This document shows, one piece after another, positions 25,984-35,399 of a stretch of 64,000 nucleotides of DNA. Within the stretch, counting starts at the first letter, position 1. Every line of letters starts with the position of its first letter. The notes beneath the pieces were generated by a model. The model saw only the letters and a list, made by a program, of their open reading frames with translations. It made no database searches and was not told the DNA's origin. The stretch comes from an uncultured Porphyromonadaceae bacterium (lineage in GTDB: Bacteria; Bacteroidota; Bacteroidia; Bacteroidales; Muribaculaceae), in the NCBI GenBank assembly GCA_947175265.1, contig CAMWMD010000004.1:1-64000 (forward strand). The letters run 5' to 3'. The position numbers and the translations under genes were made by a program.

Positions 25984-26604
25984 ATGCAGAAGCATGTCTC
26001 ACACGCCAAACCTCTTTCTGACAACAGTTTGCTGGCCCTTTCAATAGTCGTCATGCTCCTCGTGGCCATATCTTGTGCCGGGGGTGCGAAAAGTGATGCC
26101 TCTTCCGATTCCTCCCCGGAATCGGAAGACTTCCATGCGGACAATGACATCGCAATGACGATACGCAGCATAGCAGATGCCATAAAGGTGGGTGAGCCTC
26201 TTGATTCCACAGAATATGATTTCCTCGGTGTCCTCACCGACGGACAGGGTGCTCCGCTGTACACCGACGTACAGGGTTCTCCCGGCGTGTGGGTCGTTGA
26301 TGTGCTTGACAAAAGAAACGCTACGATACGTAACCTGTACCTTGGAGACCTCCTTCCGGATGACCTTCAGAGTTACATCCTCCAGAGCCTTTCCCTGACC
26401 GGAAAATCACCTGTCGATTTCGAGAACGATGATGCCGAAAGTTATGACGACACCTCAATCGTGGTGTACGACTTCGGAGGTGGTTACCTGCGTTTCGAAA
26501 TAAGGGCCGGTATCGCCCCCAATGGACTCGAAGGACCGCTGCTGACCATAATCCTAAGTGCCGACGCTCCCCCCGGACTTAAGGAAAAGGGACAGCGTGC
26601 CTGA
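25984..26604 (+). CDS. Putative lipoprotein, unknown function
   Basis: A 206-residue protein with a long hydrophobic signal (LLALSIVVMLLVAISC) ending in a lipobox cysteine at about residue 31. A Ser/Asp-rich linker follows. The rest is an acidic mixed domain (ATIRNLYLGDLLPDDLQSYILQSLSL ... VVYDFGGGYLRFEI) I do not recognise. It has its own promoter and ends 21 bp from the convergent MBL gene. Confidence 0.7.
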   Translation: MQKHVSHAKPLSDNSLLALSIVVMLLVAISCAGGAKSDASSDSSPESEDFHADNDIAMTIRSIADAIKVGEPLDSTEYDFLGVLTDGQGAPLYTDVQGSPGVWVVDVLDKRNATIRNLYLGDLLPDDLQSYILQSLSLTGKSPVDFENDDAESYDDTSIVVYDFGGGYLRFEIRAGIAPNGLEGPLLTIILSADAPPGLKEKGQRA

Positions 26605-26625
26605 TTCACCAATCCCCCTCTTCTA

Positions 26626-27663
26626 TCACTCCTCCCCCTCTTTCTGTGACAGGGATTTCCCCAGCGGACGGAACACAAACAAACGGGATGACTCAAAACG
26701 CGGGAGCGCCATAAGTTGCACATCCGATTTCCTATCCTCAAGGGTATCTTCCGCATTCCCTACCTTCAGCCCCTTCTCCTCCAAAGCATCCCTGACAGCC
26801 TTCAATGCCTTCTGCGGAGTGTTGTTATCTTTTGAGAGATGACATAGGAATATGTTCTTCAAATCCGGATTCACAATCTCCTTAAGGAATGCAGCCGTAG
26901 CCACGTTGTCCATGTGGCCCGCTTCGGTCTGTATCCTTGCCTTGAGATATTCGGGATAACTGCCGTTGAGGAGCATCCTCAAATCATAATTGGCCTCTAT
27001 CACGAGATAATTGGCTCGGCTCATGTAATGGCGCGCCCTCTCCTTCACGGCTCCGAGATCGGTGGCGAGTACAAAATTACGGTCGTCAAACGTTATGGAG
27101 AAGCCCATGTTGTCCACACCGTCATGAGGTACCTCGAAAGCGGTAATCTCCAAATCAGCCAATTTGAACGGAATCTCCTTAAAAATCGGGGAATGATAGT
27201 CCTTGATGCGCTTGGAGATGCTATGGCGGCGGAGAATACCTGTCAGGACACGGTTGGTGCAATAAAGCCTTATATGCCGGTGATTGCGCAGCAACGTGTA
27301 GACGTAACGCACATGATCGGAATGGTCGTGCGTGAGAAGCACCCCCACCACCTTCTTCATATCTATTCCGTTTGAGGCAAGCGTAGACTCTATGATATCG
27401 GCCTTTACTCCGGCATCAATCAGTATGCCCCCCTTACGGGTGCCGACATAGCATGAGTTCCCGCTTGAGCCGGAACCTATGGAGAAATAATAGAGCAGGC
27501 GGTCTTCAGGTAAAGGCTCCTTTTTCTCCGGCACGGGTATTTCCGCGGCCGCATAGACATTGCGCCTCACCGGCTTCGTAGGCCGCGTATCAAGCACTTC
27601 CCATTCCTCAAACGGAAGTTTCATCTGCCCTTCGAATGTAATCTTGCGTCTTGCCATCTTCAA
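26626..27663 (-). CDS. MBL-fold metal-dependent hydrolase (YycJ/WalJ-like)
   Basis: A 345-residue protein. A 55-residue polar N-terminal extension precedes the beta-lactamase fold, which opens with FSIGSGSSGNSCYVGT. The metal motif LLTHDHSDHVRYV is intact, as are later ligands in FEVPHDGVDNMG, VLATDLG and NIFLCHLSKDNN. The family includes exonuclease-like proteins of the YycJ type; the substrate is not certain here. The ATG overlaps the upstream methyltransferase stop by 4 bp (ATGA), so the pair is coupled. Confidence 0.85.
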   Translation of the reverse strand: MKMARRKITFEGQMKLPFEEWEVLDTRPTKPVRRNVYAAAEIPVPEKKEPLPEDRLLYYFSIGSGSSGNSCYVGTRKGGILIDAGVKADIIESTLASNGIDMKKVVGVLLTHDHSDHVRYVYTLLRNHRHIRLYCTNRVLTGILRRHSISKRIKDYHSPIFKEIPFKLADLEITAFEVPHDGVDNMGFSITFDDRNFVLATDLGAVKERARHYMSRANYLVIEANYDLRMLLNGSYPEYLKARIQTEAGHMDNVATAAFLKEIVNPDLKNIFLCHLSKDNNTPQKALKAVRDALEEKGLKVGNAEDTLEDRKSDVQLMALPRFESSRLFVFRPLGKSLSQKEGEE

Positions 27664-28388
27664 TTGTGTTTGGTGCCTGCGTAAATTAGGAATATGGCAG
27701 GTCGCTTGTCGTAATCATATTTCCTTCCCCTCCATTTGGAAACCGGGAGGGTGACGATGCTTTCCTTTTCAGGGTCGGTGATATCGCATGCCACGCATAC
27801 CTCTGTGGTGGGATGAAGCACCTCGGTGATGACCTTGAGCATCCTGTTGTTGCGGTAGGGGGTCTCTATGAAAATCTGCGTCATATCCTGACGGCGTGAG
27901 ATTGCCTCAAGGTCCCGGAGTTTCCTTTCCCTATCTTTCCCCTCTATGGGAAGATAACCGTTGAATGAAAAGCCCTGTCCGTTGAATCCGGAGGCCATAA
28001 GCGACATGAGGATACTCGACGGCCCGACAAGGGGTATTACCTTAAGCCCCTCCCTCTGCGCTATGCTCACCGGGAGTGAGCCCGGGTCAGCAACTGCCGG
28101 ACAGCCCGCCTCACTCATGACACCGACTGGTTCCCCTCCTCGCAACGGGTCAAGATAACGCCCCACTTCCGCAAGGTCGGTATGCCTGTTGAGTTCGTAG
28201 AATGTGACAGCCCCTATGTCGAATGAGGGGTCACACCGTTTCAGAAAACGTCGCGCCGTGCGCACGTTCTCCACTATCAGATGATGCAATCCTTTAAGTA
28301 TTTCAAGGTTGCCGGGGGGCAACGTATCGGCAAAAGGCGCATTACTTATATTGACCGGTATAAGATAAAGGGCTGTCTTGATTTCCAT
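27660..28388 (-). CDS. RsmI-like SAM-dependent (tetrapyrrole methylase-fold) methyltransferase
   Basis: A 242-residue protein from ATG 28386-28388; the tracked TTG start lies in the promoter. It resembles RsmI, which 2'-O-methylates C1402 of 16S rRNA: VGVMSEAGCPAVADPGS, VIPLVGPSSILMSLMASGFNGQGFSFNGYLP and MTQIFIETPYRNNRML. The N-terminus (LYLIPVNISNAPFADTLP) differs from the usual ATPIGNL motif, so this is a divergent branch and the target RNA is unproven. It forms an operon with the MBL gene. Confidence 0.85.
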   Translation of the reverse strand: MEIKTALYLIPVNISNAPFADTLPPGNLEILKGLHHLIVENVRTARRFLKRCDPSFDIGAVTFYELNRHTDLAEVGRYLDPLRGGEPVGVMSEAGCPAVADPGSLPVSIAQREGLKVIPLVGPSSILMSLMASGFNGQGFSFNGYLPIEGKDRERKLRDLEAISRRQDMTQIFIETPYRNNRMLKVITEVLHPTTEVCVACDITDPEKESIVTLPVSKWRGRKYDYDKRPAIFLIYAGTKHN

Positions 28389-28394
28389 ATAATA

Positions 28395-28402
28395 CAAAAT
28401 TA
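28395..28402 (-). promoter_or_regulatory. Promoter box of the RsmI-like gene
   Basis: The minus strand reads TAATTTTG; the ATG follows after only six bases, implying an almost leaderless mRNA. Confidence 0.55.
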
Positions 28403-28415
28403 ATAAAAAAATTTG

Positions 28416-28424
28416 TATTTTTGC
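28416..28424 (+). promoter_or_regulatory. Promoter box of the RsmF-like gene
   Basis: TATTTTTGC lies 17 nt before the ATG at 28442. It is divergent from the box at 28395-28402, with 13 bp between them, so two polymerases probably compete. Confidence 0.6.
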
Positions 28425-28441
28425 AGAAAAATAGATGTTTT

Positions 28442-29680
28442 ATGTCTTTACCATCCGGTTTTATAGAGGAAATGAAGTTGCTTTTGGGGGAGGAAGCCGA
28501 TGAGTTCCTGCTCGCCATGGAACAGCAACCGGTCGTCTCGGTGCGTCTGAATCCAAGGAAGCCGGGTGCCTCTTTCGAAGGTGCCTCTCCTATAACGTGG
28601 TGTCCCGGAGGGTTCTATCTCCCCGAACGCCCCTCCTTCACCCTCGACCCTCTACTTCACGCAGGGGCATACTATGTGCAGGATGCCTCTTCCATGATTT
28701 ATAAGGAGACCGTAAGACGTCTGCTGCCATTGTCGGGAAATCCCTCTTCCGTCACTCTACTCGACCTCTGCGCCGCTCCCGGTGGCAAGACCACAGCTAT
28801 GATAGATGCCCTCCCGGACGGTTCACGGGTGGTAGCCAACGAATATGTCGCTAAGAGGGCGACGATACTTCGTGAGAATCTTTCACGCTGGGGTTATCCC
28901 GATGCCGTTGTCACCAACCGCGATACATCCGCTTTCGTGTCCGACGGGAGTCTTTTCGACATTGTGGCCGTGGATGCACCCTGCTCCGGCGAGGGGATGA
29001 TGCGGAAAGATGAGACTGCAAGAACGCAATGGAGCGAAAAACTTGTAGATGACTGTGCGGCCCTACAGAAAACCATACTCTCGAACGCTGCCAAAGTGGT
29101 GCGCCCGGGTGGATTTCTGATATATTCCACATGTACATTCAACAGGAAGGAGAATGAGGAGAATGTGAGGTTTGCCGTGGAGCAACTCGGACTGCGACCC
29201 ATCGACCTTGATTTTCCCGGAGAGTGGGGAATACCCCGCGGTATAGGTACGGATTTGCCGGTCTACCGTTTCATGCCACACCGCACACAAGGGGAAGGCC
29301 TTTTCCTCGCTGTCCTGAAAAAGCCTGATGAGAATGAAGGCGACCGCGAGCGTGCTCCTGAGCATACTCAAGGCAGGAAGTCCGCCAATTCCAAACGTAA
29401 TAACACTCACACCTCCGCCTCACCTAAGGGTAAGAAGGAGGAGATTCCGGAAATTGACGATATACTTTCCGTAGATTTCGACAAGACCCGTTTCCCTTTG
29501 GTGGAACTTACGAGGGAGCAGGCGGTAAACTATCTGCGTCGCGAGGCGTTAATCCTTCCGGAAGGGAGTCCGCGAGGGGTAGTGATTGTCACTTACCGCG
29601 GGTTGCCGCTTGGGGCTGCTAAAAACATCGGCTCCCGTGCCAACAACCTTTATCCCAAGAACCGACGTATCCTCAAATGA
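28442..29680 (+). CDS. NOL1/NOP2/Sun-type rRNA cytosine-C5 methyltransferase (RsmF-like)
   Basis: A 412-residue SAM-dependent enzyme. The start is ATG 28442, since the tracked start lies in the promoter. SAM site LLDLCAAPGGKTTAMIDAL, motif IV VDAPCSGEGMMRKDE with a conserved Pro-Cys, and catalytic Cys in STCTFNRKENEENV. A Lys/Ser-rich linker (about 300-345) leads to a C-terminal RsmF-type RNA-binding part (EALILPEGSPRGVVIVTYRGLPLGAAKNIGSRANNLYP). It probably forms m5C in 16S rRNA. Confidence 0.92.
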   Translation: MSLPSGFIEEMKLLLGEEADEFLLAMEQQPVVSVRLNPRKPGASFEGASPITWCPGGFYLPERPSFTLDPLLHAGAYYVQDASSMIYKETVRRLLPLSGNPSSVTLLDLCAAPGGKTTAMIDALPDGSRVVANEYVAKRATILRENLSRWGYPDAVVTNRDTSAFVSDGSLFDIVAVDAPCSGEGMMRKDETARTQWSEKLVDDCAALQKTILSNAAKVVRPGGFLIYSTCTFNRKENEENVRFAVEQLGLRPIDLDFPGEWGIPRGIGTDLPVYRFMPHRTQGEGLFLAVLKKPDENEGDRERAPEHTQGRKSANSKRNNTHTSASPKGKKEEIPEIDDILSVDFDKTRFPLVELTREQAVNYLRREALILPEGSPRGVVIVTYRGLPLGAAKNIGSRANNLYPKNRRILK

Positions 29681-29740
29681 TGCCCGGCAAATGCCAGATA
29701 ATACCCCATAGATTACAAATCAAACAAATACAATATCAAT

Positions 29741-29971
29741 ATGCAATTCAAGACTAATGCCAAATGTGCCCATTGTCAGGGTACCATCCTGAACGCCATG
29801 CGTTCACGTTTTCCCAATGCCGAATGGAGTCTCGATCTGGAAAGTGCCGACAAGGTGCTGACAGTCCATGGTATCCCTGAAGATGCCGACCATGCCGCAC
29901 AGGTGATGAAGACCCTGGAGGAAACCGGTTTCAAGGGTTCCTGGCTCACTCAAGGTGATAACAATGATTGA
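29741..29971 (+). CDS. Small heavy-metal-associated (HMA) domain protein
   Basis: A 76-residue protein with CAHC near the N-terminus, the CxxC position of HMA copper chaperones ([11 protein letters not shown]), and a ferredoxin-like alternation ending in [14 protein letters not shown]. It may bind Cu(I) or another soft metal, or be a structural relative. Its end overlaps the LolD-like start by 8 bp, so translation is coupled; no copper ATPase is nearby. Confidence 0.75.
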   Translation: MQFKTNAKCAHCQGTILNAMRSRFPNAEWSLDLESADKVLTVHGIPEDADHAAQVMKTLEETGFKGSWLTQGDNND

Positions 29972-30677
29972 AATCAGAAACGTTTCCAAATCATACGGCT
30001 CCCTCACTGTCCTGCATGATGTCTCCCTGTTTATTCCGGAGGGGGAAATTATGGCGATAGTGGGGCCTTCCGGCGCCGGCAAGACAACCCTCCTTCAGAT
30101 TGCCGGAACGCTTGACCGTCCTGATTCCGGAAGCGTGCTTTTCGACGGCACCGACGTGCTCCGCCTTAAAGACCGCCGCCTGTCGGAATTCAGGAACCGC
30201 AACATCGGATTTGTATTCCAGTTTCATCAACTGCTCCCTGAATTCTCTGCTCTGGAGAATGTGGCTCTCCCCGCATGGATAGCCGGGGTAAAGAAGAAGA
30301 TGGCTCTCGAAGAGGCTGAGAAAATTCTCGATAGCCTCGGCATGGGGGAACGCCTCAGGCACAAGCCGGCTGAACTTTCAGGGGGTGAGAAACAGAGGAC
30401 GGCGATAGCCCGTGCCCTCATCAATCATCCCAAGGTGGTGTTTGCCGACGAACCCACCGGGAGCCTCGATTCCCGCAACCGCGACGAGATTCAGGCCATC
30501 ATAGCGCGTTTGCGTGACGAACTCGGCCAGACTTTCGTAATGGTGACTCATGACCCCGAAATGGCATCGATCGCTGACCGCACCGTAAGGATGACCGACG
30601 GACGCATAACGGAAGAGAATATTATCACCACAGAGGCCACTCTGATTGAAAACGAAGATGGGATATTGTCGGAATAA
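29964..30677 (+). CDS. lolD: ABC transporter ATP-binding protein, LolD/MacB type
   Basis: A 237-residue cytosolic ATPase starting at ATG 29964 ([13 protein letters not shown]); the tracked GTG is 9 bp upstream. Walker [10 protein letters not shown], signature [15 protein letters not shown], Walker [13 protein letters not shown] and the H-loop VTHDPEM are all intact. The spacing and EPTGSLDS stretch place it in the LolD/FtsE/MacB group, which drives lipoprotein release or other mechanotransmission. No permease gene is adjacent, so the assignment to LolD is by similarity only. Confidence 0.85.
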   Translation: MIEIRNVSKSYGSLTVLHDVSLFIPEGEIMAIVGPSGAGKTTLLQIAGTLDRPDSGSVLFDGTDVLRLKDRRLSEFRNRNIGFVFQFHQLLPEFSALENVALPAWIAGVKKKMALEEAEKILDSLGMGERLRHKPAELSGGEKQRTAIARALINHPKVVFADEPTGSLDSRNRDEIQAIIARLRDELGQTFVMVTHDPEMASIADRTVRMTDGRITEENIITTEATLIENEDGILSE

Positions 30678-30710
30678 TCAAAAAAATTTGGCAGTTTGCC
30701 TTATTTTATC

Positions 30711-30719
30711 TATCTTCGC
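30711..30719 (+). promoter_or_regulatory. DUF3467 gene promoter
   Basis: TATCTTCGC, one mismatch from TAnnTTTGC, about 58 nt before the chosen ATG. Confidence 0.45.
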
Positions 30720-30777
30720 ATTCGAAAAATAAATCATGGGGCTGCAAGCCTCTCAAAAAATTAAAATTAACCAAGAA

Positions 30778-31071
30778 ATGGCAACACCTGAAAACAACAA
30801 CAAGAACCAGCTTCAGATTCAACTCCGTCCCGAAGTAGCCGACGGCAAATATAGCAACCTCGCAATGATCGGTCACGGTCCCAACGAGTTCCTCATCGAC
30901 TTCATCTTCGCAGCCCCCGGCATGCCTCAGGCTCCCGTGGTAAGCCGTGTGATCATGAGCCCTGAGAACGCTAAACAACTCATGTTCGCAATCACTGACA
31001 ACGTGAAGAAATATGAGGCTCAGTTCGGCGAGATTCAGCCCCGCACTCCGAAGACTCCCGGAATGAACTGA
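30778..31071 (+). CDS. DUF3467 family protein
   Basis: A 97-residue small protein of a family widespread in Bacteroidetes; its role is unknown to me. Conserved parts are LQIQLRPEVADGKYSNLAMIGH, NEFLIDFIFAAPG and VVSRVIMSPENAKQLMFAI. I choose ATG 30778 (MATPENNN) because homologues begin with a short polar stretch; the tracked ATG at 30736 adds 14 residues. The stop is followed directly by TTGAAAATT-type repeats. Confidence 0.85.
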   Translation: MATPENNNKNQLQIQLRPEVADGKYSNLAMIGHGPNEFLIDFIFAAPGMPQAPVVSRVIMSPENAKQLMFAITDNVKKYEAQFGEIQPRTPKTPGMN

Positions 31072-31256
31072 TTCAGAAATTGAAAAGCAAAATCTGAAAA
31101 TTGAAAATTATGATTGCCCGCAGCGATTATAATTTTCAATTTTCATTTTATTTGTTCATCTTCCGTTCACATCCCGGGTTGGAGAACTGATAATTCCGGT
31201 TTCCGTATGCGGTTATAATTCTCAATTTTCATCTTTCAATTCTCAATTCATTAAGC
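31072..31256. repeat. AT-rich repeats with a 17-bp perfect inverted repeat
   Basis: The spacer before cysS holds many copies of TTGAAAATT or its complement. TGAAAATTGAAAATTAT (31095-31111) is the exact complement of 31129-31145, and five more pairs (two G-U) can extend the stem toward the loop. It has no T tract typical of a terminator. Confidence 0.7.
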
Positions 31257-32723
31257 ATGCTTACCCTCTACAATTCTCTGACACGCTTCAAGCAACCTTT
31301 CAAACCGATTCACGAAGGACACGTCGGCATGTATGTGTGCGGCCCCACCGTCTACGGCGATGCACATCTGGGACACGCCCGACCTGCCATAACTTTTGAC
31401 GTGCTCTTCCGTTATCTCCGCCATCTGGGGTATAAGGTAAGATACGTAAGGAATATCACGGATGTGGGGCATCTGGAGCATGATGCCGATTCCGGCGAAG
31501 ATAAGATTGCCAAGAAGGCTCGCCTCGAGCAACTCGAACCTATGGAGGTGGTGCAGTTCTATCTTAACCGCTATCATCATGACATGGAGGCGCTCAATGT
31601 GCTCCCCCCGAGCATAGAGCCTCACGCTTCAGGGCATATCATAGAGCAGATAGAGTATATCAAGAAGATTCTCGAGGCCGGCTATGCTTACGAAAGTTGC
31701 GGCTCCGTGTATTTTGATGTGGAGAAATATAACCGCGACCACAATTATGGAAAACTTTCAGGCCGTAATATCGAGGACATGCTCTCCACAACACGTGCCC
31801 TTGACGGTCAGGAGGAGAAACGCAATCCCCTCGACTTCGCCCTCTGGAAGAAGGCCGCTCCCGAACACATAATGCACTGGCCTTCCCCGTGGAGCGAAGG
31901 ATTTCCCGGCTGGCATCTCGAATGCTCTACAATGGGACAGAAATATCTCGGTGAGAAATTCGACATCCACGGTGGCGGACTCGATCTCCTTTTCCCTCAT
32001 CATGAATGTGAGATTGCGCAGAGCGTCGCAGCTCAGGGACATGAGACGGTGAACTACTGGGTACACAACAACATGATCACTATCGAAGGGAAGAAGATGG
32101 GTAAGAGTTACAACAACTTCATCACTCTGGAGCAATTCTTCGACGGCTCCCATCCTCTCCTTGAGAAGGCTTATTCTCCGATGGTGATACGTTTCTTCAT
32201 CCTTCAGGCGCAATACCGCTCTACCGTAGATTTCTCGAATGCTGCCCTTCAGGCTGCCGAGAAAGCCCTCCAGAAGATTTCGGAAAGTTATCGCAGACTT
32301 CAGAATCTTGTTCCGGCCGCAAAATCAAGCATCGAGGTGCCTGATTTCATGAAGGCTTGTGAAGAGGCTATGGATGATGATCTCAACACTCCCCAGGTGA
32401 TAGCCCAACTGTTCGAGGCTTGCAAGGTGATAAACTCGGCTGCCGACGGCAGTGTGTCGCTCTCGGATGAGGATATCGACAGGCTAAAGAAGACCTTCGA
32501 CATTTATCTGATCGACATTCTCGGCATGAGGATTGCCGACGATACCGACAATTCGACGGCTACAAAGGCCTACGAAGGCGCGGTGGACCTCCTCATGGAG
32601 ATTCGTGGCAACGCAAAAGCGGCTAAAGACTGGACCACCTCCGACCTTATCCGCGATAAACTCGCTGCCCTCGGCTTCAATATAAAGGATACCAAAAATG
32701 GTGTTGAATGGAGTGTGAAATAA
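31257..32723 (+). CDS. cysS: Cysteinyl-tRNA synthetase
   Basis: A 488-residue class I synthetase. The N-terminal zinc/HIGH region reads [21 protein letters not shown]. The zinc ligands continue in FPGWHLECS and [10 protein letters not shown]. The KMSKS loop is [10 protein letters not shown] (Gly for Ser). The DALR anticodon-binding region and C-terminal part are complete. It follows a repeat-rich spacer and ends 15 bp before a strong terminator. Confidence 0.97.
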   Translation: MLTLYNSLTRFKQPFKPIHEGHVGMYVCGPTVYGDAHLGHARPAITFDVLFRYLRHLGYKVRYVRNITDVGHLEHDADSGEDKIAKKARLEQLEPMEVVQFYLNRYHHDMEALNVLPPSIEPHASGHIIEQIEYIKKILEAGYAYESCGSVYFDVEKYNRDHNYGKLSGRNIEDMLSTTRALDGQEEKRNPLDFALWKKAAPEHIMHWPSPWSEGFPGWHLECSTMGQKYLGEKFDIHGGGLDLLFPHHECEIAQSVAAQGHETVNYWVHNNMITIEGKKMGKSYNNFITLEQFFDGSHPLLEKAYSPMVIRFFILQAQYRSTVDFSNAALQAAEKALQKISESYRRLQNLVPAAKSSIEVPDFMKACEEAMDDDLNTPQVIAQLFEACKVINSAADGSVSLSDEDIDRLKKTFDIYLIDILGMRIADDTDNSTATKAYEGAVDLLMEIRGNAKAAKDWTTSDLIRDKLAALGFNIKDTKNGVEWSVK

Positions 32724-32738
32724 CCCTAAGACCGATAT

Positions 32739-32792
32739 GATAAAATAAAAATAGAGATTCCCCGGCGGAGGAATCTCTATTTTTATTTTATC
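32739..32792. terminator. Bidirectional terminator between cysS and ispG
   Basis: A 23-bp perfect inverted repeat (GATAAAATAAAAATAGAGAT... and complement) with an 8-nt loop CCGGCGGA. It lies between convergent genes. Confidence 0.9.
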
Positions 32793-32810
32793 ACGTTTAT
32801 ATTATCTTCA

Positions 32811-34433
32811 TCATCTGTCTTTTTCAATCAGGTCAAGCAAAGCCTCTATAGCCTCATCCGACGGAATATTCTTCCTTACAAGGGTCTTCCCTTTATACAG
32901 GCTCACCTTTCCCGGGCCTGCCCCGACATAACCGTAGTCGGCATCGGCCATCTCTCCGGGTCCGTTCACGATACATCCCATGACTCCTATCTTCAATCCT
33001 TTCAGTCCTTCCGTAGCGGCTTTCACCTCACGCAATGTTTTCTGCAGATCGAACAATGTGCGCCCGCAACTCGGACAGGCTATATACTCGGTCTTGCTTA
33101 TCCTGAGGCGTACTGCCTGAAGCAGCCCCAAAGCCACGGAATGAATCTCACGTTCGCTGAACGCCGGGGCATCTATAGAGATGCCGGAGGCATAACCGTT
33201 CAACAACAACGGTCCGAAGTCTGCTCCCGCCTTTATCTGAAGGTCCTCGAGGTCGGTATCGTCATAACTCATCCGTACAAAAATCGGATTCCTACCACCT
33301 GCTGCGACAAACCTGTCGATCCAAGATGCGATCTCACCGGGACGGTTGGCATTGCCGCTCTCCACAACTACAGGCAAATCATCATCAAACACTGCGGGAA
33401 CGAAATCTGCGCTTACCTTGTGCCAAGTAGCCGGGAATGCAGGGAAATCAAGCCCTTCGACAAGGGGATGCCTCACATCCTCAAATCCGGGCACCGTCAC
33501 AGCCATTTCCCGTGTCTTGACTTCCGGCACTGACTCAGGTTCGGCGACAGGGCGGTGTCCTGCCCGCGATACCACATAATCACGCAACTTTCGCGCCACA
33601 GGTATCTCATTCTCGGGGTCCTCAGTTAGAGAGACCCTAATGGTATCGCCGATACCTTCCGACAGAAGAGTGCCGATACCTACGGCACTCTTTATCCTTC
33701 CGTCCTCGCCATCTCCGGCCTCCGTAACGCCAAGATGCAACGGGAATGACATACCCTCCTCCCGCATTTTCTCATCCAGCAGACGCACAGTCTCAACCAT
33801 CACCGACACATTAGATGCCTTGATGGATATTACCACGTTGTCGAAATTCTCTTGCCGACATACACGCAGAAATTCAAGCGCAGATTCCACCATACCTGCC
33901 GGAGTGTCGCCGTATCGGCTCATGATACGGTCAGATAGGGAGCCGTGGTTTACTCCAAGGCGCACTGCCGTATTATTCTTCCTGCATATCTCAAGGAATG
34001 GCACAAGAGTGTCGGCAATCTTCTTAACCTCCTCCGCATATTCCTCATCAGTAAATTCAAGTTTGCGGAAAGTGCGGGCGGCATCAACAAAATTACCGGG
34101 ATTTATACGCACCTTCTCACAAGTCTCGGCAGCCTTGAAAGCGGCATTAGGATTGAAATGCACGTCTGCCACAAGTGGGACATCGCATCCTGCCTCGTCC
34201 AATCCTTTCCTTATGTTGGCCATATTCTCAGCCTCCCTGACTCCCTGTGTCGTGAGGCGCACGATTTCCCCGCCGGCTTCGGCGATACGAAGTGCCTGCG
34301 CCACGCTCCCCTCTGTGTCGAGGGTTGATGTGTTGGTCATCGACTGCAACACTATCGGATTATCACCTCCGATCTTTACTTTTCCCGCCTGAGCGACACT
34401 GCTTTTCCTGCGTGTATAGTTATATCTTGACAT
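32811..34433 (-). CDS. ispG: 4-hydroxy-3-methylbut-2-enyl diphosphate synthase, long form
   Basis: A 540-residue [4Fe-4S] enzyme of the MEP isoprenoid pathway. The TIM barrel (about 1-260) starts KIGGDNPIVLQSMTNT. An inserted middle domain (about 270-420) marks the long form seen in Bacteroidetes, plants and Chlamydia. The Fe-S domain has YIACPSCGRTLFDLQ and VMGCIVNGPGEMADADYGYVG, giving the three cysteine ligands. It supplies precursors for undecaprenyl phosphate, matching uppP later in the window. It is slightly shorter than the ~600-residue Bacteroides enzymes. Confidence 0.96.
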   Translation of the reverse strand: MSRYNYTRRKSSVAQAGKVKIGGDNPIVLQSMTNTSTLDTEGSVAQALRIAEAGGEIVRLTTQGVREAENMANIRKGLDEAGCDVPLVADVHFNPNAAFKAAETCEKVRINPGNFVDAARTFRKLEFTDEEYAEEVKKIADTLVPFLEICRKNNTAVRLGVNHGSLSDRIMSRYGDTPAGMVESALEFLRVCRQENFDNVVISIKASNVSVMVETVRLLDEKMREEGMSFPLHLGVTEAGDGEDGRIKSAVGIGTLLSEGIGDTIRVSLTEDPENEIPVARKLRDYVVSRAGHRPVAEPESVPEVKTREMAVTVPGFEDVRHPLVEGLDFPAFPATWHKVSADFVPAVFDDDLPVVVESGNANRPGEIASWIDRFVAAGGRNPIFVRMSYDDTDLEDLQIKAGADFGPLLLNGYASGISIDAPAFSEREIHSVALGLLQAVRLRISKTEYIACPSCGRTLFDLQKTLREVKAATEGLKGLKIGVMGCIVNGPGEMADADYGYVGAGPGKVSLYKGKTLVRKNIPSDEAIEALLDLIEKDR

Positions 34434-34543
34434 TTTATCTATTTTTATTCTCCTGCTCCCCCGACAGGGAAGCCCTCTTTTCCTTATCTCCCTTCATATT
34501 CCCAATAATGGGTATACCATACTTCTTACTCTTGCACCACTGA

Positions 34544-35329
34544 TTAAGTGAAGAGTATCACACAGGTAAAACCGACCGTTAGACCGGCCATTACCTGCCA
34601 AACCGTATGTCGGCCAAGCCACACACGTGCCGAGCCCAAGAGTCCGGCAAGTATTATGGTGGCAATGAGCCAGCCGAATGCCGCCGGATGAGGGTTGCCG
34701 TCGCGGGCTATGCGCACGAGCAGCGCCACGACTCCCGCTATACCTGCGGCGTGAGCTGAAATCTTCCACCAGAAGTTGACTATCATATTGACGACACCTC
34801 CCGCCGCGCCACCTGCGAAGAACCATACCAGCCAGTAGGGGGCTCCCTTGAGATACATGAAGACAGCGGTAACAATCAATGCCACGATCGATATGATATA
34901 CGGTATCAGACGCTCCTTGCGCCCATTGAGACCAAGGTCTTGCACAAGCCCCAACTTCTTAAGCAACAGCACAAGAAGCATGGGCACAAGCACATTTATA
35001 CCTGCGACTATGAGCGTGAAGCCTATCCTCGTGCCCATTGGGGCAAGATCAAGTATCGACAGCCCGAACGCAAGTATCAGACCGTAGACGGGCATGAGCA
35101 TCGGCACAAGCACCCATGACAGGAGATGGCTGATTCCTGTCACAAATCTTTCGGAATCCGTGGGAGGAACTTCCGGCTCAGGCATCACAGGGGGAGGGGT
35201 AGGATTCTCCCCGGGACCTTTCTCACTTTCTGCCGGCTGCTCTCCGAAAAGCGATCCGGAACGTCTGTTGAGACTGAACTCATCGTTGCCGGGCACTTCA
35301 GGATAGTATGTGGAAGTATCTATTTTCAT
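34544..35329 (-). CDS. PAP2-like membrane phosphatase superfamily protein
   Basis: A 261-residue protein from ATG 35327-35329 (the tracked GTG start is upstream). A Pro/Glu-rich cytosolic N-terminus (about 1-75) precedes six hydrophobic segments. PAP2-like motifs are weak: GRKERLIPY (motif 1), KISAHAAGIAG (motif 2) and SARVWLGRHTVWQVMAG (motif 3). Gln stands where the usual motif 3 has Asp, and motif 2 lacks PSGH. A lipid phosphate substrate is possible, but the catalytic set is altered. It lies between ispG and the RluA-type gene. Confidence 0.7.
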   Translation of the reverse strand: MKIDTSTYYPEVPGNDEFSLNRRSGSLFGEQPAESEKGPGENPTPPPVMPEPEVPPTDSERFVTGISHLLSWVLVPMLMPVYGLILAFGLSILDLAPMGTRIGFTLIVAGINVLVPMLLVLLLKKLGLVQDLGLNGRKERLIPYIISIVALIVTAVFMYLKGAPYWLVWFFAGGAAGGVVNMIVNFWWKISAHAAGIAGVVALLVRIARDGNPHPAAFGWLIATIILAGLLGSARVWLGRHTVWQVMAGLTVGFTCVILFT

Positions 35330-35399
35330 AAATTGTCGGAACTTGGTTGATGAGTCTGGCACGACTCATTATATTAAATCTCTATAGTCTCGCTGAAAG

